Of a DNA stretch of 20,322 bases, positions 8,372 through 14,905 are shown piece after piece; position 1 is the stretch's first letter, and each line of letters begins with the position of its first letter. The notes beneath the pieces are model-generated. The model did no database searches, was not told where the DNA came from, and was given only the letters and a program-made list of their open reading frames with translations. The position numbers and the translations under genes are program-made. The DNA lies in contig JALGVQ010000018.1 in NCBI GenBank assembly GCA_025774615.1, positions 1-20,322 on the forward strand. The letters are read 5' to 3'. The DNA is from a bacterium (GTDB lineage Bacteria; Blakebacterota; Blakebacteria; Blakebacterales; Blakebacteraceae).

Positions 8372-9604
8372 TCAGATATGATGCTCGAAGGCGGATGCCA
8401 TACGATCGATCTCACCTGCACTGATGCCCAGGCCTGCTGCGGTCTCCCGCCATCCGGTTGTGACTCTTGCGACTTCAGATACAATGGTGTGCGCCTGATC
8501 AGCGGTAAGCTCGAAATACCCGGACACACTCATCGCCAGATCTACCGACGCAGTACTGTCATCAAGATCGATCGCTGTCGACAGGATGCGTGGTTTGATA
8601 TCCAACGGTACCGGATTGAGGTCATAGGCCGGGGCCAGCCGCCAACCATCGGGACCTTCATACAGAAAGCCGTGGTTACGCAGATGATCATCCGTATTGG
8701 AAATCAGGATATTGAAGATGATGCGCCGCCACAGGGCGTGCATGTCTTCTTTTGGAGATGCTCCGAACTGACGCAGGGCATCCACGAATTCAAGATAACT
8801 GCGCATCTCGTTATCGGCAGCACCGAGCATGCTCATTGCCGACAGAAAGGGGATGCGCCTGCCGTCCATACGATCGAAGCGTCGCAGGAGAAGAACCGGC
8901 TTTTTGATAACATGTTCCAGGTGCCATTCAGGCACTGAAAGACCGGCATCTGCAGCCAGCGTCAACGCCACCGCCTCCCATCTCACCGTGTCGATCTCAT
9001 CATCCCGGTGCGGAAACTTGGCAATCACCAACGTCCCATCCCTGTCCCGAACAGAAGCCTTGGGCCGGGCTCCGCCCAGAGAGGATCCAGGAGCAAGCAG
9101 CAGCCGCAGATCTTCATCGCTGTCAGAATCGTTGACCACATGGTCGGCAGCAGAGAGCAGTCCGGGCAGTTCGATCAATGGTGGAATGGGGACAGCACCA
9201 TGCGCAGCCAGAAATGGTCCACCTTCTTCAGTCGTGAATCGCAATGCGCCCTGCCGGGCCTCATCGCTGACCATCAACAGATAGTCCACTTCCATAAGAG
9301 TGCGCGACGTCTTGCCTGCACGTTCGGCTCTCCGGCGTTCTGCCCGGCGCATGAGCACCCTGCCCCAGCGATCGGGCGCGGAATCGCCGATTGCGCCAAA
9401 CAATGGTCTGTTCCCTCCTGTGTGATAGGGGCCAGGTCCCAGACTCAGGGCCGGTTCCAGGGAGAAGTGGTCCTTATATTCAAGCCAGGTCTGGTCATAC
9501 TCGAAGGTTGCGCTTTGGCGACCCTTTCGCACACGTGTCCAGAGCCGTCCCGTGAGGTGCGAAACGCCGTCAATATCTACATGGACAAGAATCCCGGTAT
9601 CCAT
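8372..9604 (-). CDS. hipA: HipA-family serine/threonine kinase toxin
   Basis: A 410-residue HipA-type protein kinase, the toxin of a type II toxin-antitoxin pair. An N-terminal subdomain (about 1-110) precedes the kinase core. The Gly-rich loop is SSLGGARPK (174-182), the position where HipA proteins carry the autophosphorylated serine. The nucleotide-binding lysine is in VIAKF (Lys196). The catalytic loop is N-T-D-D-H-L-R-N (Asp305, Asn310) and the metal-binding aspartate is in APAYDLNP (Asp328). All key residues are present, so it should be active. E. coli HipA phosphorylates glutamyl-tRNA synthetase; the target here is unknown. The ATG at 9604 begins 5 nt after the hipB stop codon, so the two are co-transcribed and probably translationally coupled. 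Confidence 0.93.
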   Translation of the reverse strand: MDTGILVHVDIDGVSHLTGRLWTRVRKGRQSATFEYDQTWLEYKDHFSLEPALSLGPGPYHTGGNRPLFGAIGDSAPDRWGRVLMRRAERRRAERAGKTSRTLMEVDYLLMVSDEARQGALRFTTEEGGPFLAAHGAVPIPPLIELPGLLSAADHVVNDSDSDEDLRLLLAPGSSLGGARPKASVRDRDGTLVIAKFPHRDDEIDTVRWEAVALTLAADAGLSVPEWHLEHVIKKPVLLLRRFDRMDGRRIPFLSAMSMLGAADNEMRSYLEFVDALRQFGASPKEDMHALWRRIIFNILISNTDDHLRNHGFLYEGPDGWRLAPAYDLNPVPLDIKPRILSTAIDLDDSTASVDLAMSVSGYFELTADQAHTIVSEVARVTTGWRETAAGLGISAGEIDRMASAFEHHI

Positions 9605-9609
9605 TGTTC

Positions 9610-9969
9610 TTACTCTGTTATTGGTGTCGGGCCAGGTTGCACCGGATTCCTCCGGCCTGATTTCCGGATACGCCTGGGCAAACGCTCCCCTTCCAGTGCA
9701 AGCCCCACGTCATCACTTCTCACGTCCGCCAGGTCTCTGAGCCTCTCAGTCATACCCAACACAAAAAGCGCCGTGGCATAGCCGCCCATCGACACACCCG
9801 GTTCACCCTTCTCCAGCTTGTTCAGCGTTGTGCGACTGATCGACGCCCGTTCGGCCATGACGGCCGCCGGGATCCGTCGCCGCAGTCGTGCGTCACGGAT
9901 ATCCTGACCGAGTTTGTGCAGGGCTCGCCTGACCGGGATCGGTATCGCTGCAGCTGATTGTTTCATCAT
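9610..9969 (-). CDS. hipB: HipB-like Xre-family antitoxin/repressor
   Basis: A helix-turn-helix protein of about 119 residues, partner of the HipA-type toxin. The HTH_3/Xre domain spans roughly residues 20-75, with recognition-helix sequence ISRTTLNKLEKGEPGVS. The C-terminal tail is basic and Pro-rich (LPRRIRKSGRRN). Tandem ATGs lie at 9969 and 9966; the frame opens at a GTG at 9978, which has no ribosome-binding site, while GTGAG lies before the ATGs. HipB proteins neutralise HipA and repress their own operon by binding palindromic sites. Here a partly symmetric 18-mer overlapping the -10 box (10008-10025) is the obvious candidate site. The gene precedes hipA by 5 nt, the usual antitoxin-first order. 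Confidence 0.9.
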   Translation of the reverse strand: MMKQSAAAIPIPVRRALHKLGQDIRDARLRRRIPAAVMAERASISRTTLNKLEKGEPGVSMGGYATALFVLGMTERLRDLADVRSDDVGLALEGERLPRRIRKSGRRNPVQPGPTPITE

Positions 9970-10007
9970 TAATCTCACTTATTGTTCATTTATACAACCG
10001 TTACACC

Positions 10008-10025
10008 TTATTACGTATATTATAA
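10008..10025 (+). repeat. Upstream copy of 18-bp inverted repeat / probable HipB operator
   Basis: TTATTACGTATATTATAA lies 39 bp upstream of the hipB ATG and overlaps the promoter -10 box (10019-10024). It is partly dyad-symmetric (TTATnAnnTAnnTnATAA), as expected of a dimeric Xre repressor site. An identical copy in opposite orientation lies at 8337-8354, just past hipA. Autorepression is an inference from position and the known behaviour of HipB. Confidence 0.7.
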
Positions 10026-10046
10026 TGGACGTTATGTCAATATCAA
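10019..10046 (-). promoter_or_regulatory. Sigma70-type promoter of the hipBA operon
   Basis: On the minus strand TTGATA (10046-10041) is followed after 16 bp by a perfect TATAAT (10024-10019). Transcription would start near 10012 and give a leader of about 43 nt before the hipB ATG. The -10 box lies inside the 18-bp repeat at 10008-10025, so a protein bound there would block the promoter. Confidence 0.65.
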
Positions 10047-10106
10047 TTATCACTCTGGACTACTGTAACGGGACAGATCAGGGACATGAAAAGTCCCCGG
10101 CACAGG

Positions 10107-10179
10107 CAGGCAGAGAATCAACAGCATGGAGGATTCCATCTATATTCTGGATTCTGCCTGCATGCTGTAAGGAATCCTC
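10107..10179 (+). promoter_or_regulatory. Block-inverted repeat element upstream of pdxH
   Basis: Three blocks are each followed, in the same order, by their reverse complements. X is CAGGCAGAGAATC (10107-10119), partner GATTCTGCCTG (10150-10160) with a 2-nt bulge. Y is ACAGCATG (10121-10128), partner CATGCTGT (10161-10168). Z is GAGGATTCC (10129-10137), partner GGAATCCTC (10171-10179). As RNA the stems are interlocking. An alternative fold has GAATC/GATTC and GGATTC/GAATCC hairpins whose loops expose ACAGCATG and CATGCTGT. As DNA it is an array of GGATTC half-sites ending 2 bp before the pdxH -10 box. The pattern is seen directly; its function is unknown. Confidence 0.5.
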
Positions 10180-10181
10180 AT

Positions 10182-10187
10182 TATAAT
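10182..10187 (+). promoter_or_regulatory. Candidate -10 box of pdxH
   Basis: A perfect TATAAT lies 44 bp upstream of the proposed pdxH start. No good -35 hexamer is found 16-18 bp upstream, where the sequence is part of the block-inverted element. If used, this promoter would probably need an activator. The transcript would start near 10194 with a leader of about 32 nt. Confidence 0.45.
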
Positions 10188-10225
10188 ACACAGAATTGTG
10201 ACTCTCTCACCTGGAGGTAGTGGCT

Positions 10226-10804
10226 TTGCCAGTGGAACCTGTCGAGATATTCAAACAGTGGATCGCGGAAGCGGAAAAGGTGGGCATCGCCCTTCCCACC
10301 GCAATGGCATTGGCCACTGCTGATGGTGAGGGCAGACCATCAGTGCGTTATGTGCTTCTCAAGGATGTGGATGAGCGTGGCTTCTCATTCTGTACCAACC
10401 GGCTGAGTCGAAAAGGTAAAGAGATCGTGGAGAATCCTCAGGCCTCGATCGCATTCTACTGGCATGAGATCGGCCGGCAGGTCAGGGTGGATGGTCAGCT
10501 TACGGTCCTCGCTGCCCGGAGGGTCGAGGAGATCTGGCGCGAGCGGCCGCGCGAGAGCCAGCTTTCTTCTTTATCGTCGGAGCAGAGCACTCCTGTATCA
10601 GATCATCAGGAAATTCTCAAACGGTACAGGGCCCTGGATGAAGAGTACAGGGATCGGGAGATACCCTGCCCTCCCGACTGGGTCTGCTATCTCCTTATAC
10701 CGGAACAGGTCGAATTCTGGACGCGCGGCGATCCCCGGCTGCATCACCGCCAGGTTTTCACCCGGAACGGAGAAACCTGGACACAGCAGTTGCTTCAACC
10801 GTAA
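10226..10804 (+). CDS. pdxH: Pyridoxine/pyridoxamine 5'-phosphate oxidase
   Basis: An FMN enzyme that oxidises pyridoxamine or pyridoxine 5'-phosphate to pyridoxal 5'-phosphate in the B6 salvage and synthesis pathway. Family signatures run in order: RPSVRYVLLK (FMN binding), F-C-T-N-x-x-S-R-K-G, A-F-Y-W-x-x-x-x-R-Q-V-R-V-x-G, R-P-R-E-S-Q, S-x-x-Q-S, and the C-terminal domain with PPDWVCYLLIPEQVEFW and RLHHRQVF. The final QLLQP replaces the usual RLAP. The length, 192 residues, is a little short for the family because the N-terminal arm is brief. The frame opens at GTG 10220, only one nt after GGAGGT (10213-10218); the TTG at 10226 is seven nt away and is the better start. Monocistronic, facing the Rieske gene tail to tail. 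Confidence 0.95.
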   Translation: MPVEPVEIFKQWIAEAEKVGIALPTAMALATADGEGRPSVRYVLLKDVDERGFSFCTNRLSRKGKEIVENPQASIAFYWHEIGRQVRVDGQLTVLAARRVEEIWRERPRESQLSSLSSEQSTPVSDHQEILKRYRALDEEYRDREIPCPPDWVCYLLIPEQVEFWTRGDPRLHHRQVFTRNGETWTQQLLQP

Positions 10805-10867
10805 GACAAGCGCTCTCCTATATGCCGTTTTCGTTATATATGTGCCGCAACAGCCTGGCCCGGCAGG

Positions 10868-11227
10868 TCAGTCGGTATCCCCATTATCGGTGTCTGCATC
10901 GGAAATTGTATCGGTATCTGTATCTATCACTACCATACCATCTTCACGTACCTCGCAGGCGGCCGTCGTCAGAGGATCGAGATCCACAAAGCCGACATCA
11001 TCAACCACTTCCCCGGTGCGTATATCATACGTGACCCCATGATGGGGACAGCGCCAGCGATACCCATTGAGCCGACCCCCATCCATACTCTGTGGAAAGT
11101 GTCCACACCTGTCCCTGACCGCATGGAATCCGCCCTCTGTGTGCACAACGATCCACGGGCCGCCGGGTCCTTCAATTATCCGGTAACTCCCCTCGGGGAT
11201 ATCTGTCGATGAACCTGCTTCGATCAT
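10868..11227 (-). CDS. Small Rieske [2Fe-2S] ferredoxin-like protein with acidic tail
   Basis: A single Rieske domain with both cluster-binding motifs: C-G-H (CxH) and, 16 residues later, C-P-H-H (CxxH). The segments W-R-C-P-H-H-G-V-T-Y-D and T-G-E-V are typical of the soluble ferredoxins of dioxygenase or nitrite-reductase small-subunit type. No signal peptide or membrane anchor is visible, so it should be a cytoplasmic electron carrier. The open frame begins at 11266, overlapping the upstream stop by 13 nt, but the ATG at 11227 has GGAGAGGG just before it and starts right at the domain, so I prefer it. The last 18 residues are a low-complexity Asp/Thr tail. It follows the DUF6599-like gene closely and is probably co-transcribed. 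Its redox partner is not in the window. Confidence 0.9.
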   Translation of the reverse strand: MIEAGSSTDIPEGSYRIIEGPGGPWIVVHTEGGFHAVRDRCGHFPQSMDGGRLNGYRWRCPHHGVTYDIRTGEVVDDVGFVDLDPLTTAACEVREDGMVVIDTDTDTISDADTDNGDTD

Positions 11228-11253
11228 CCTTCCCTCTCCATCGTTATTCTGAT

Positions 11254-12156
11254 TCAGCGAAGGCATGACCGGATCGTGTTGATAAGGACTGCAGCCTCAT
11301 CACTCTCCTGATACCGGATCACCCCCACAACGAAAGGCCCGCTGAGAAGCGCGCTGAATTTTCCGTAATATTCGGTGACGGCCGAAAATGTCGACAGCCC
11401 GTCAAAGTCGGGCAGTTCGTCGATCTGCTCCTGCTGATACAGGTTCCGGATGAATGTCACTAGCGCCTCGCGGGCCTCATCAGGTGAATCCTTCGGGACC
11501 AGGAACGCAGAACATTCTCCCGATGGCAGCATGTACTTCGCTTCATAGCTGCGCGAAAATGCTTCCTGGCCGAGCAGTCCCCTGGCCATATACCTGAGTG
11601 TATGCGGTACCTGTCCCTCTTCGGGCAGGATGAAGACAGCCGCCGGAAGCTCCGCCCGCCCGATCGAGTCGGCTATCTTGCCGGCGTATTTCGGCAGGGA
11701 CTCCCTGACTGTTTCATTCATGGATCCCGCGTTCACCTGTACGAAGAAAGTGCCCTTCCAGAACCTGATATTCAGGTCCGAGACGATCGCTTCTTCACCG
11801 ATGGCCCCGAATTCGAGCACGGGGCGCCGATAGTTGGAATAAATACCGAATGCGTTCAGAGGTGTCCCCATGTCGTAAATATCGAAGGTCACGCTCGCCA
11901 TGGGGTCGTCCTGGCGCGCGTGTGAGGCGGTGACCATCTCGATGAATTCGTAGTCGATATAGACCTCAGCTTCACCGTTGATGTACTCGTACAGATTCTC
12001 GGGAGTGAAGATCTCCGGTTCGAAATCCCACTGCCAACCCCCTCCACTCTCAGGTTGCGGCACGAGAGACGTTACTTCCTGCCTGACTCCGGGAGCCTGC
12101 CAGGCAACCAGGATGACAACCGCCGGGACAAGAAGAATGCTCATAGATCGTTTCAT
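11254..12156 (-). CDS. Exported DUF6599-like protein
   Basis: About 300 residues with an N-terminal hydrophobic signal sequence (start ATG 12156, with GAGGTG about 4 nt upstream; the frame itself opens at 12189). The mature protein begins with a W-x-W and the segment E-N-L-Y-E-Y-I-N-G-E-A-E-V-Y-I-D-Y-E-F, which I recognise from the DUF6599 family. Two further regions, Y-x-M-G-T-P-L-N-A-F-G-I-Y-S and R-F-W-K-G-T-F-F-V-Q-V, also fit. The function of the family is unknown. A repeated module may be present, since a second set of F-S-x-x-Y-G-x-F-S-A-L-L-x-G strands occurs near the C-terminus. It is the first gene of a two-gene unit with the Rieske protein, 26 nt upstream of it by the preferred starts. 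Confidence 0.8.
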   Translation of the reverse strand: MKRSMSILLVPAVVILVAWQAPGVRQEVTSLVPQPESGGGWQWDFEPEIFTPENLYEYINGEAEVYIDYEFIEMVTASHARQDDPMASVTFDIYDMGTPLNAFGIYSNYRRPVLEFGAIGEEAIVSDLNIRFWKGTFFVQVNAGSMNETVRESLPKYAGKIADSIGRAELPAAVFILPEEGQVPHTLRYMARGLLGQEAFSRSYEAKYMLPSGECSAFLVPKDSPDEAREALVTFIRNLYQQEQIDELPDFDGLSTFSAVTEYYGKFSALLSGPFVVGVIRYQESDEAAVLINTIRSCLR

Positions 12157-12270
12157 GCCGCACCTCGGAAGATAATTAGGATTTCTCACTGTAATGCCCG
12201 CAGGGCTGTGCTATGTTGAGCCCCGGCTCTGCAATGATCTGAATGAAATTTCGAGCGAGTCTGTCTGAAA

Positions 12271-12276
12271 TACAAT
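12271..12276 (+). promoter_or_regulatory. Candidate -10 box of the metal-efflux operon
   Basis: TACAAT, one mismatch from TATAAT, lies 61 bp upstream of the outer-membrane factor start in the 180-bp divergent gap (12157-12336). The matching -35 is poor (TTTCGA 16 bp upstream). A short dyad GAGCC-CC-GGCTC at 12218-12229 lies further upstream and could be an operator. No MerR-type long-spacer promoter was recognised. Confidence 0.25.
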
Positions 12277-12336
12277 GACCATCTCTGTTACCTGCCTGAA
12301 TCTCTGAGAGATCCCGGTAATGCAGTGGAGTATCGG

Positions 12337-13575
12337 ATGAAGAACCGTTTTACCACGCTCATCCTGTTTCCGGTGCTGATGGCGGCTCTCCTGCCGGCGA
12401 ACGCATCGGGCCAGCAATCATACTCATTGGACGATCTGGTCACGATCGGGCTTGATAAGAACCCGCGGATCCTTGCTCAGACCATGCAGACCGAGGCTGA
12501 CCTGGCTGCATGGCAGGCATCCCGACGTCTCTTCAACCCCTCCCTGGCGTACGAATTCGGGTCGGGTGAGTCGTACGACGGGACTACCAGCAGGAGTCTG
12601 TCCGGCATCACCGTGAGCCAGCGGCTGGAGAATCCCGTCAAGCGGCATCACCGGATCCAGATGGCCGAGAGCGAATGGATGGCTGCCGATCTCGCCCGCC
12701 GGGAAATCGAACTGGAGATCGTCTTCGAGATCAGGCGTCACGCCTACCTCCTCCTCCTTCTCAAGGCCCGGGAGGACCTTGCCCGGAAAGGCCTGACCTC
12801 ACTCGAAGAGGCCCATCGTCTGATCACCACCCGGGTACGGCTCGGTGAGACGCGTGAACTCGAAGCCATCAGGCTTGATGTCGAGGTGATGCGCGCCCGC
12901 TATCAGATCAATTCAGTGCTGACCGAAAAACGGTTCACGGCCAGGCACCTCAATGCTCTCCTGGGCAACGAATTGTCTGATGATTTCGAGATCCAGGGTG
13001 AACTCACGTGGGAACCGGTGCCTGTCAGTGCTGAAGCGTCTCTCGCAGAAGCTCTCAGATCTCATCCGCTCATCGGCAGATCAGAGAGTGAACTGGCATT
13101 CGCCCGAAGCCAACTCGGCCTGGCCCGCTCCCTCATCATCCCCGATCCGGAGATCTCAGGTTTCCGCTCCGATGAACTCGATGGCCGCATCAGCGGAGTG
13201 GGCATCTCCATCGAGATCCCGCTCTGGAATCAGAACGCGAAGGAAGTTGTACGTTCACGGAGTATCGCCGACATGAAGATGTACGAACTCGAGATGACGC
13301 GCCTCGATCTCTCCACTGAGATTGCGGTGCGGTCAGGCAATCTCGAACTCTCAACCGAACGGATCGGGATCTTCCGGGAAGGCCTGCTGAACCAGGCCGA
13401 AGTGAGTCTGCACCTCTCCGAGACCAGTTACCGGCAGGGAGAGATCTCACTCCTGGAATACCTCGACGCCCAGCGCACCTATTACAGCATCCTGAACGAT
13501 TACCAGGACTCCCTCTACAACTGGAACCTGGACAGAGCGGCACTCGCAAAGGCCGTTGGAGAAGAGACCCGATGA
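12337..13575 (+). CDS. Outer-membrane factor (TolC/CzcC-type) of metal efflux system
   Basis: A 412-residue outer-membrane efflux channel, first gene of the tripartite operon. The start is the ATG at 12337, six nt after TGGAG; the frame opens at a GTG at 12325. A signal peptide ends A-N-A-S-G-Q. The mature part shows the two long alpha-helical hairpin repeats of the OEP family, with LDDLVTIGLDKNPRILAQ at the start of repeat 1, G-I-S-I-E-I-P-L-W-N-Q-N-A-K at the repeat 2 beta segment, and Y-R-Q-G-E-I-S-L-L-E-Y-L-D-A-Q-R-T-Y, a highly typical C-terminal signature. The length matches CzcC/CusC relatives. It would form the trimeric outer-membrane tunnel for the adaptor and pump encoded next. Its stop overlaps the next start by 4 nt (ATGA). 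Confidence 0.92.
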   Translation: MKNRFTTLILFPVLMAALLPANASGQQSYSLDDLVTIGLDKNPRILAQTMQTEADLAAWQASRRLFNPSLAYEFGSGESYDGTTSRSLSGITVSQRLENPVKRHHRIQMAESEWMAADLARREIELEIVFEIRRHAYLLLLLKAREDLARKGLTSLEEAHRLITTRVRLGETRELEAIRLDVEVMRARYQINSVLTEKRFTARHLNALLGNELSDDFEIQGELTWEPVPVSAEASLAEALRSHPLIGRSESELAFARSQLGLARSLIIPDPEISGFRSDELDGRISGVGISIEIPLWNQNAKEVVRSRSIADMKMYELEMTRLDLSTEIAVRSGNLELSTERIGIFREGLLNQAEVSLHLSETSYRQGEISLLEYLDAQRTYYSILNDYQDSLYNWNLDRAALAKAVGEETR

Positions 13576-14867
13576 TGAAGAAGAACCCGATCGTGCTGCT
13601 CCTTCCGTTCGTCTTTCTGTTCGCAGTTTCATGCGGAAGTGGTCCCCGGAGTGATGAAGCTGGTGACGCGCCGGTCGAAGTGACCGATCCTGCTGTCGAA
13701 GAGGAAGCAGTCGGCGATCATGAGATTCATGTCGAACCGGAACAGATCGAGGAATGGGGGATCATAGCCGGAGCTGTGACCACGACCGATCTGGTCTCCA
13801 GCGCGACCCTGCCCGGGATCATCGAGCTGAACCAGAACCGCACTGCCCAGATATCCTCCTACGTCGACGGCAAGGTCCTCGAGCTCTCGGTCGACCTGGG
13901 AAGACGCGTCCGGCAGGGTCAAACCCTCCTGACGGTGAACTCTCCCGATTTCGCAAGCGCCCAGGCCGCCTACCTTGAGGCGTTCGCGAACTACCGGTAC
14001 AGCAGTGAGGAGAACGACCGGGCGGTGGAACTCTTCCGTGAGAAAGCGATCGAGGAGAGGGAATACCGCCGGCGGGTCGCTCAGCATGAGCTGATGGTAG
14101 CCAGACTGGCGGCGACCGAATCGATCCTCCACTCCTTCGGCATCTATCACGACTGGATCGATAACCTTGTGGACCGGTTCACCTCGATCGATATCGGCGG
14201 CGGAGAGGGTCACTCGCTGGCAGAGTCGGCCCTGCCGATCCTGTCCCCTGTCAACGGAACGATCATCAGCCGGGATGTGATGATCGGTGAGCATGTCGAC
14301 CCCGCAAAAGTGCTCTTCACTGTTTCGGATCTCAACACGGTGTGGGCGCACCTTGATGCCTACGAGATCGACCTGCCGAACATCAGCTACGACTCGAAGG
14401 TCACCATCACGACTCCCCTCTTCCCCGACCGGACTTTCCCCGGAAAGATCACTTATATCAGCGATATCGTGGACGAGACACTGCGGACAGTTCATCTGCG
14501 GGTGGAACTGTCGAACAGTGAACGTCTCCTGCGACCGAACCTTTTCATCAAGGGATTCATCGAGACCTACGACTCCGAGACCAGACGGATCGCCATCCCT
14601 GAAGAGGCGATCACGATGTTCCACGGAGAGAAGACCGTCTTCATCGCTGTGGACGCTCATTCCCATGATGGTGACATGCACCTTACGGCGCATGGAGATG
14701 ATCACGTGGTTTTCGAGGCGCGTCACATTGAACTCGGAGCGCTCATAGGGAACATGCGGATCATCACCGGAGGTCTTGAGGAGGGTGATATCATCGCGAT
14801 GAAGGGCGCCTTCATATTGAAGGCTGAACTCGACAAGGGTTCCGGGGGCGATGGCCACGTCCACTGA
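13572..14867 (+). CDS. RND membrane-fusion adaptor, CzcB/CusB-type lipoprotein
   Basis: A 431-residue periplasmic adaptor. The signal peptide ends F-A-V-S-C (Cys21), a lipobox, so it is membrane-anchored by lipid. An acidic linker follows. The biotinyl/lipoyl half-motifs are V-D-G-K-V-L-E-L-S-V-D-L-G-R-R-V-R-Q-G and L-S-P-V-N-G-T-I-I-S-R-D-V, separated by an alpha-helical hairpin (about residues 130-190). The beta-barrel and membrane-proximal domains end near residue 410. A His/Asp-rich stretch (HSHDGDMH, then HGDDH, around residues 357-370) and the terminal G-H-V-H are possible metal ligands. The Met triad of CusB is not evident. It overlaps the channel gene by 4 nt; a second ATG at 13575 is an alternative start. 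It precedes the pump by 38 nt. Confidence 0.92.
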   Translation: MMKKNPIVLLLPFVFLFAVSCGSGPRSDEAGDAPVEVTDPAVEEEAVGDHEIHVEPEQIEEWGIIAGAVTTTDLVSSATLPGIIELNQNRTAQISSYVDGKVLELSVDLGRRVRQGQTLLTVNSPDFASAQAAYLEAFANYRYSSEENDRAVELFREKAIEEREYRRRVAQHELMVARLAATESILHSFGIYHDWIDNLVDRFTSIDIGGGEGHSLAESALPILSPVNGTIISRDVMIGEHVDPAKVLFTVSDLNTVWAHLDAYEIDLPNISYDSKVTITTPLFPDRTFPGKITYISDIVDETLRTVHLRVELSNSERLLRPNLFIKGFIETYDSETRRIAIPEEAITMFHGEKTVFIAVDAHSHDGDMHLTAHGDDHVVFEARHIELGALIGNMRIITGGLEEGDIIAMKGAFILKAELDKGSGGDGHVH

Positions 14868-14905
14868 GTGAGCGACTACTGACGGATCCGGAGACAGGAC
14901 ACAAC

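Noticed and set aside
9008-9781. A 257-codon plus-strand frame across hipA and hipB.
   Set aside because: It runs antisense to two well-supported genes, crosses their junction, and has no domain.
8337-10025. Reading the hipBA cassette as an insertion sequence or MITE-mobilised transposon.
   Set aside because: There is no transposase, the inverted repeat is short, and I see no target-site duplication next to 8337 or 10025. An operator explanation is simpler.
13629-14864. A 411-codon open frame on the minus strand, almost fully antisense to the adaptor gene.
   Set aside because: The sense strand encodes a clear CzcB-type adaptor. The antisense product shows no domain, is rich in His/Asp/Arg/Val as expected from a complement, and has no ribosome-binding site. 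It is a shadow of codon bias in GC-rich DNA.
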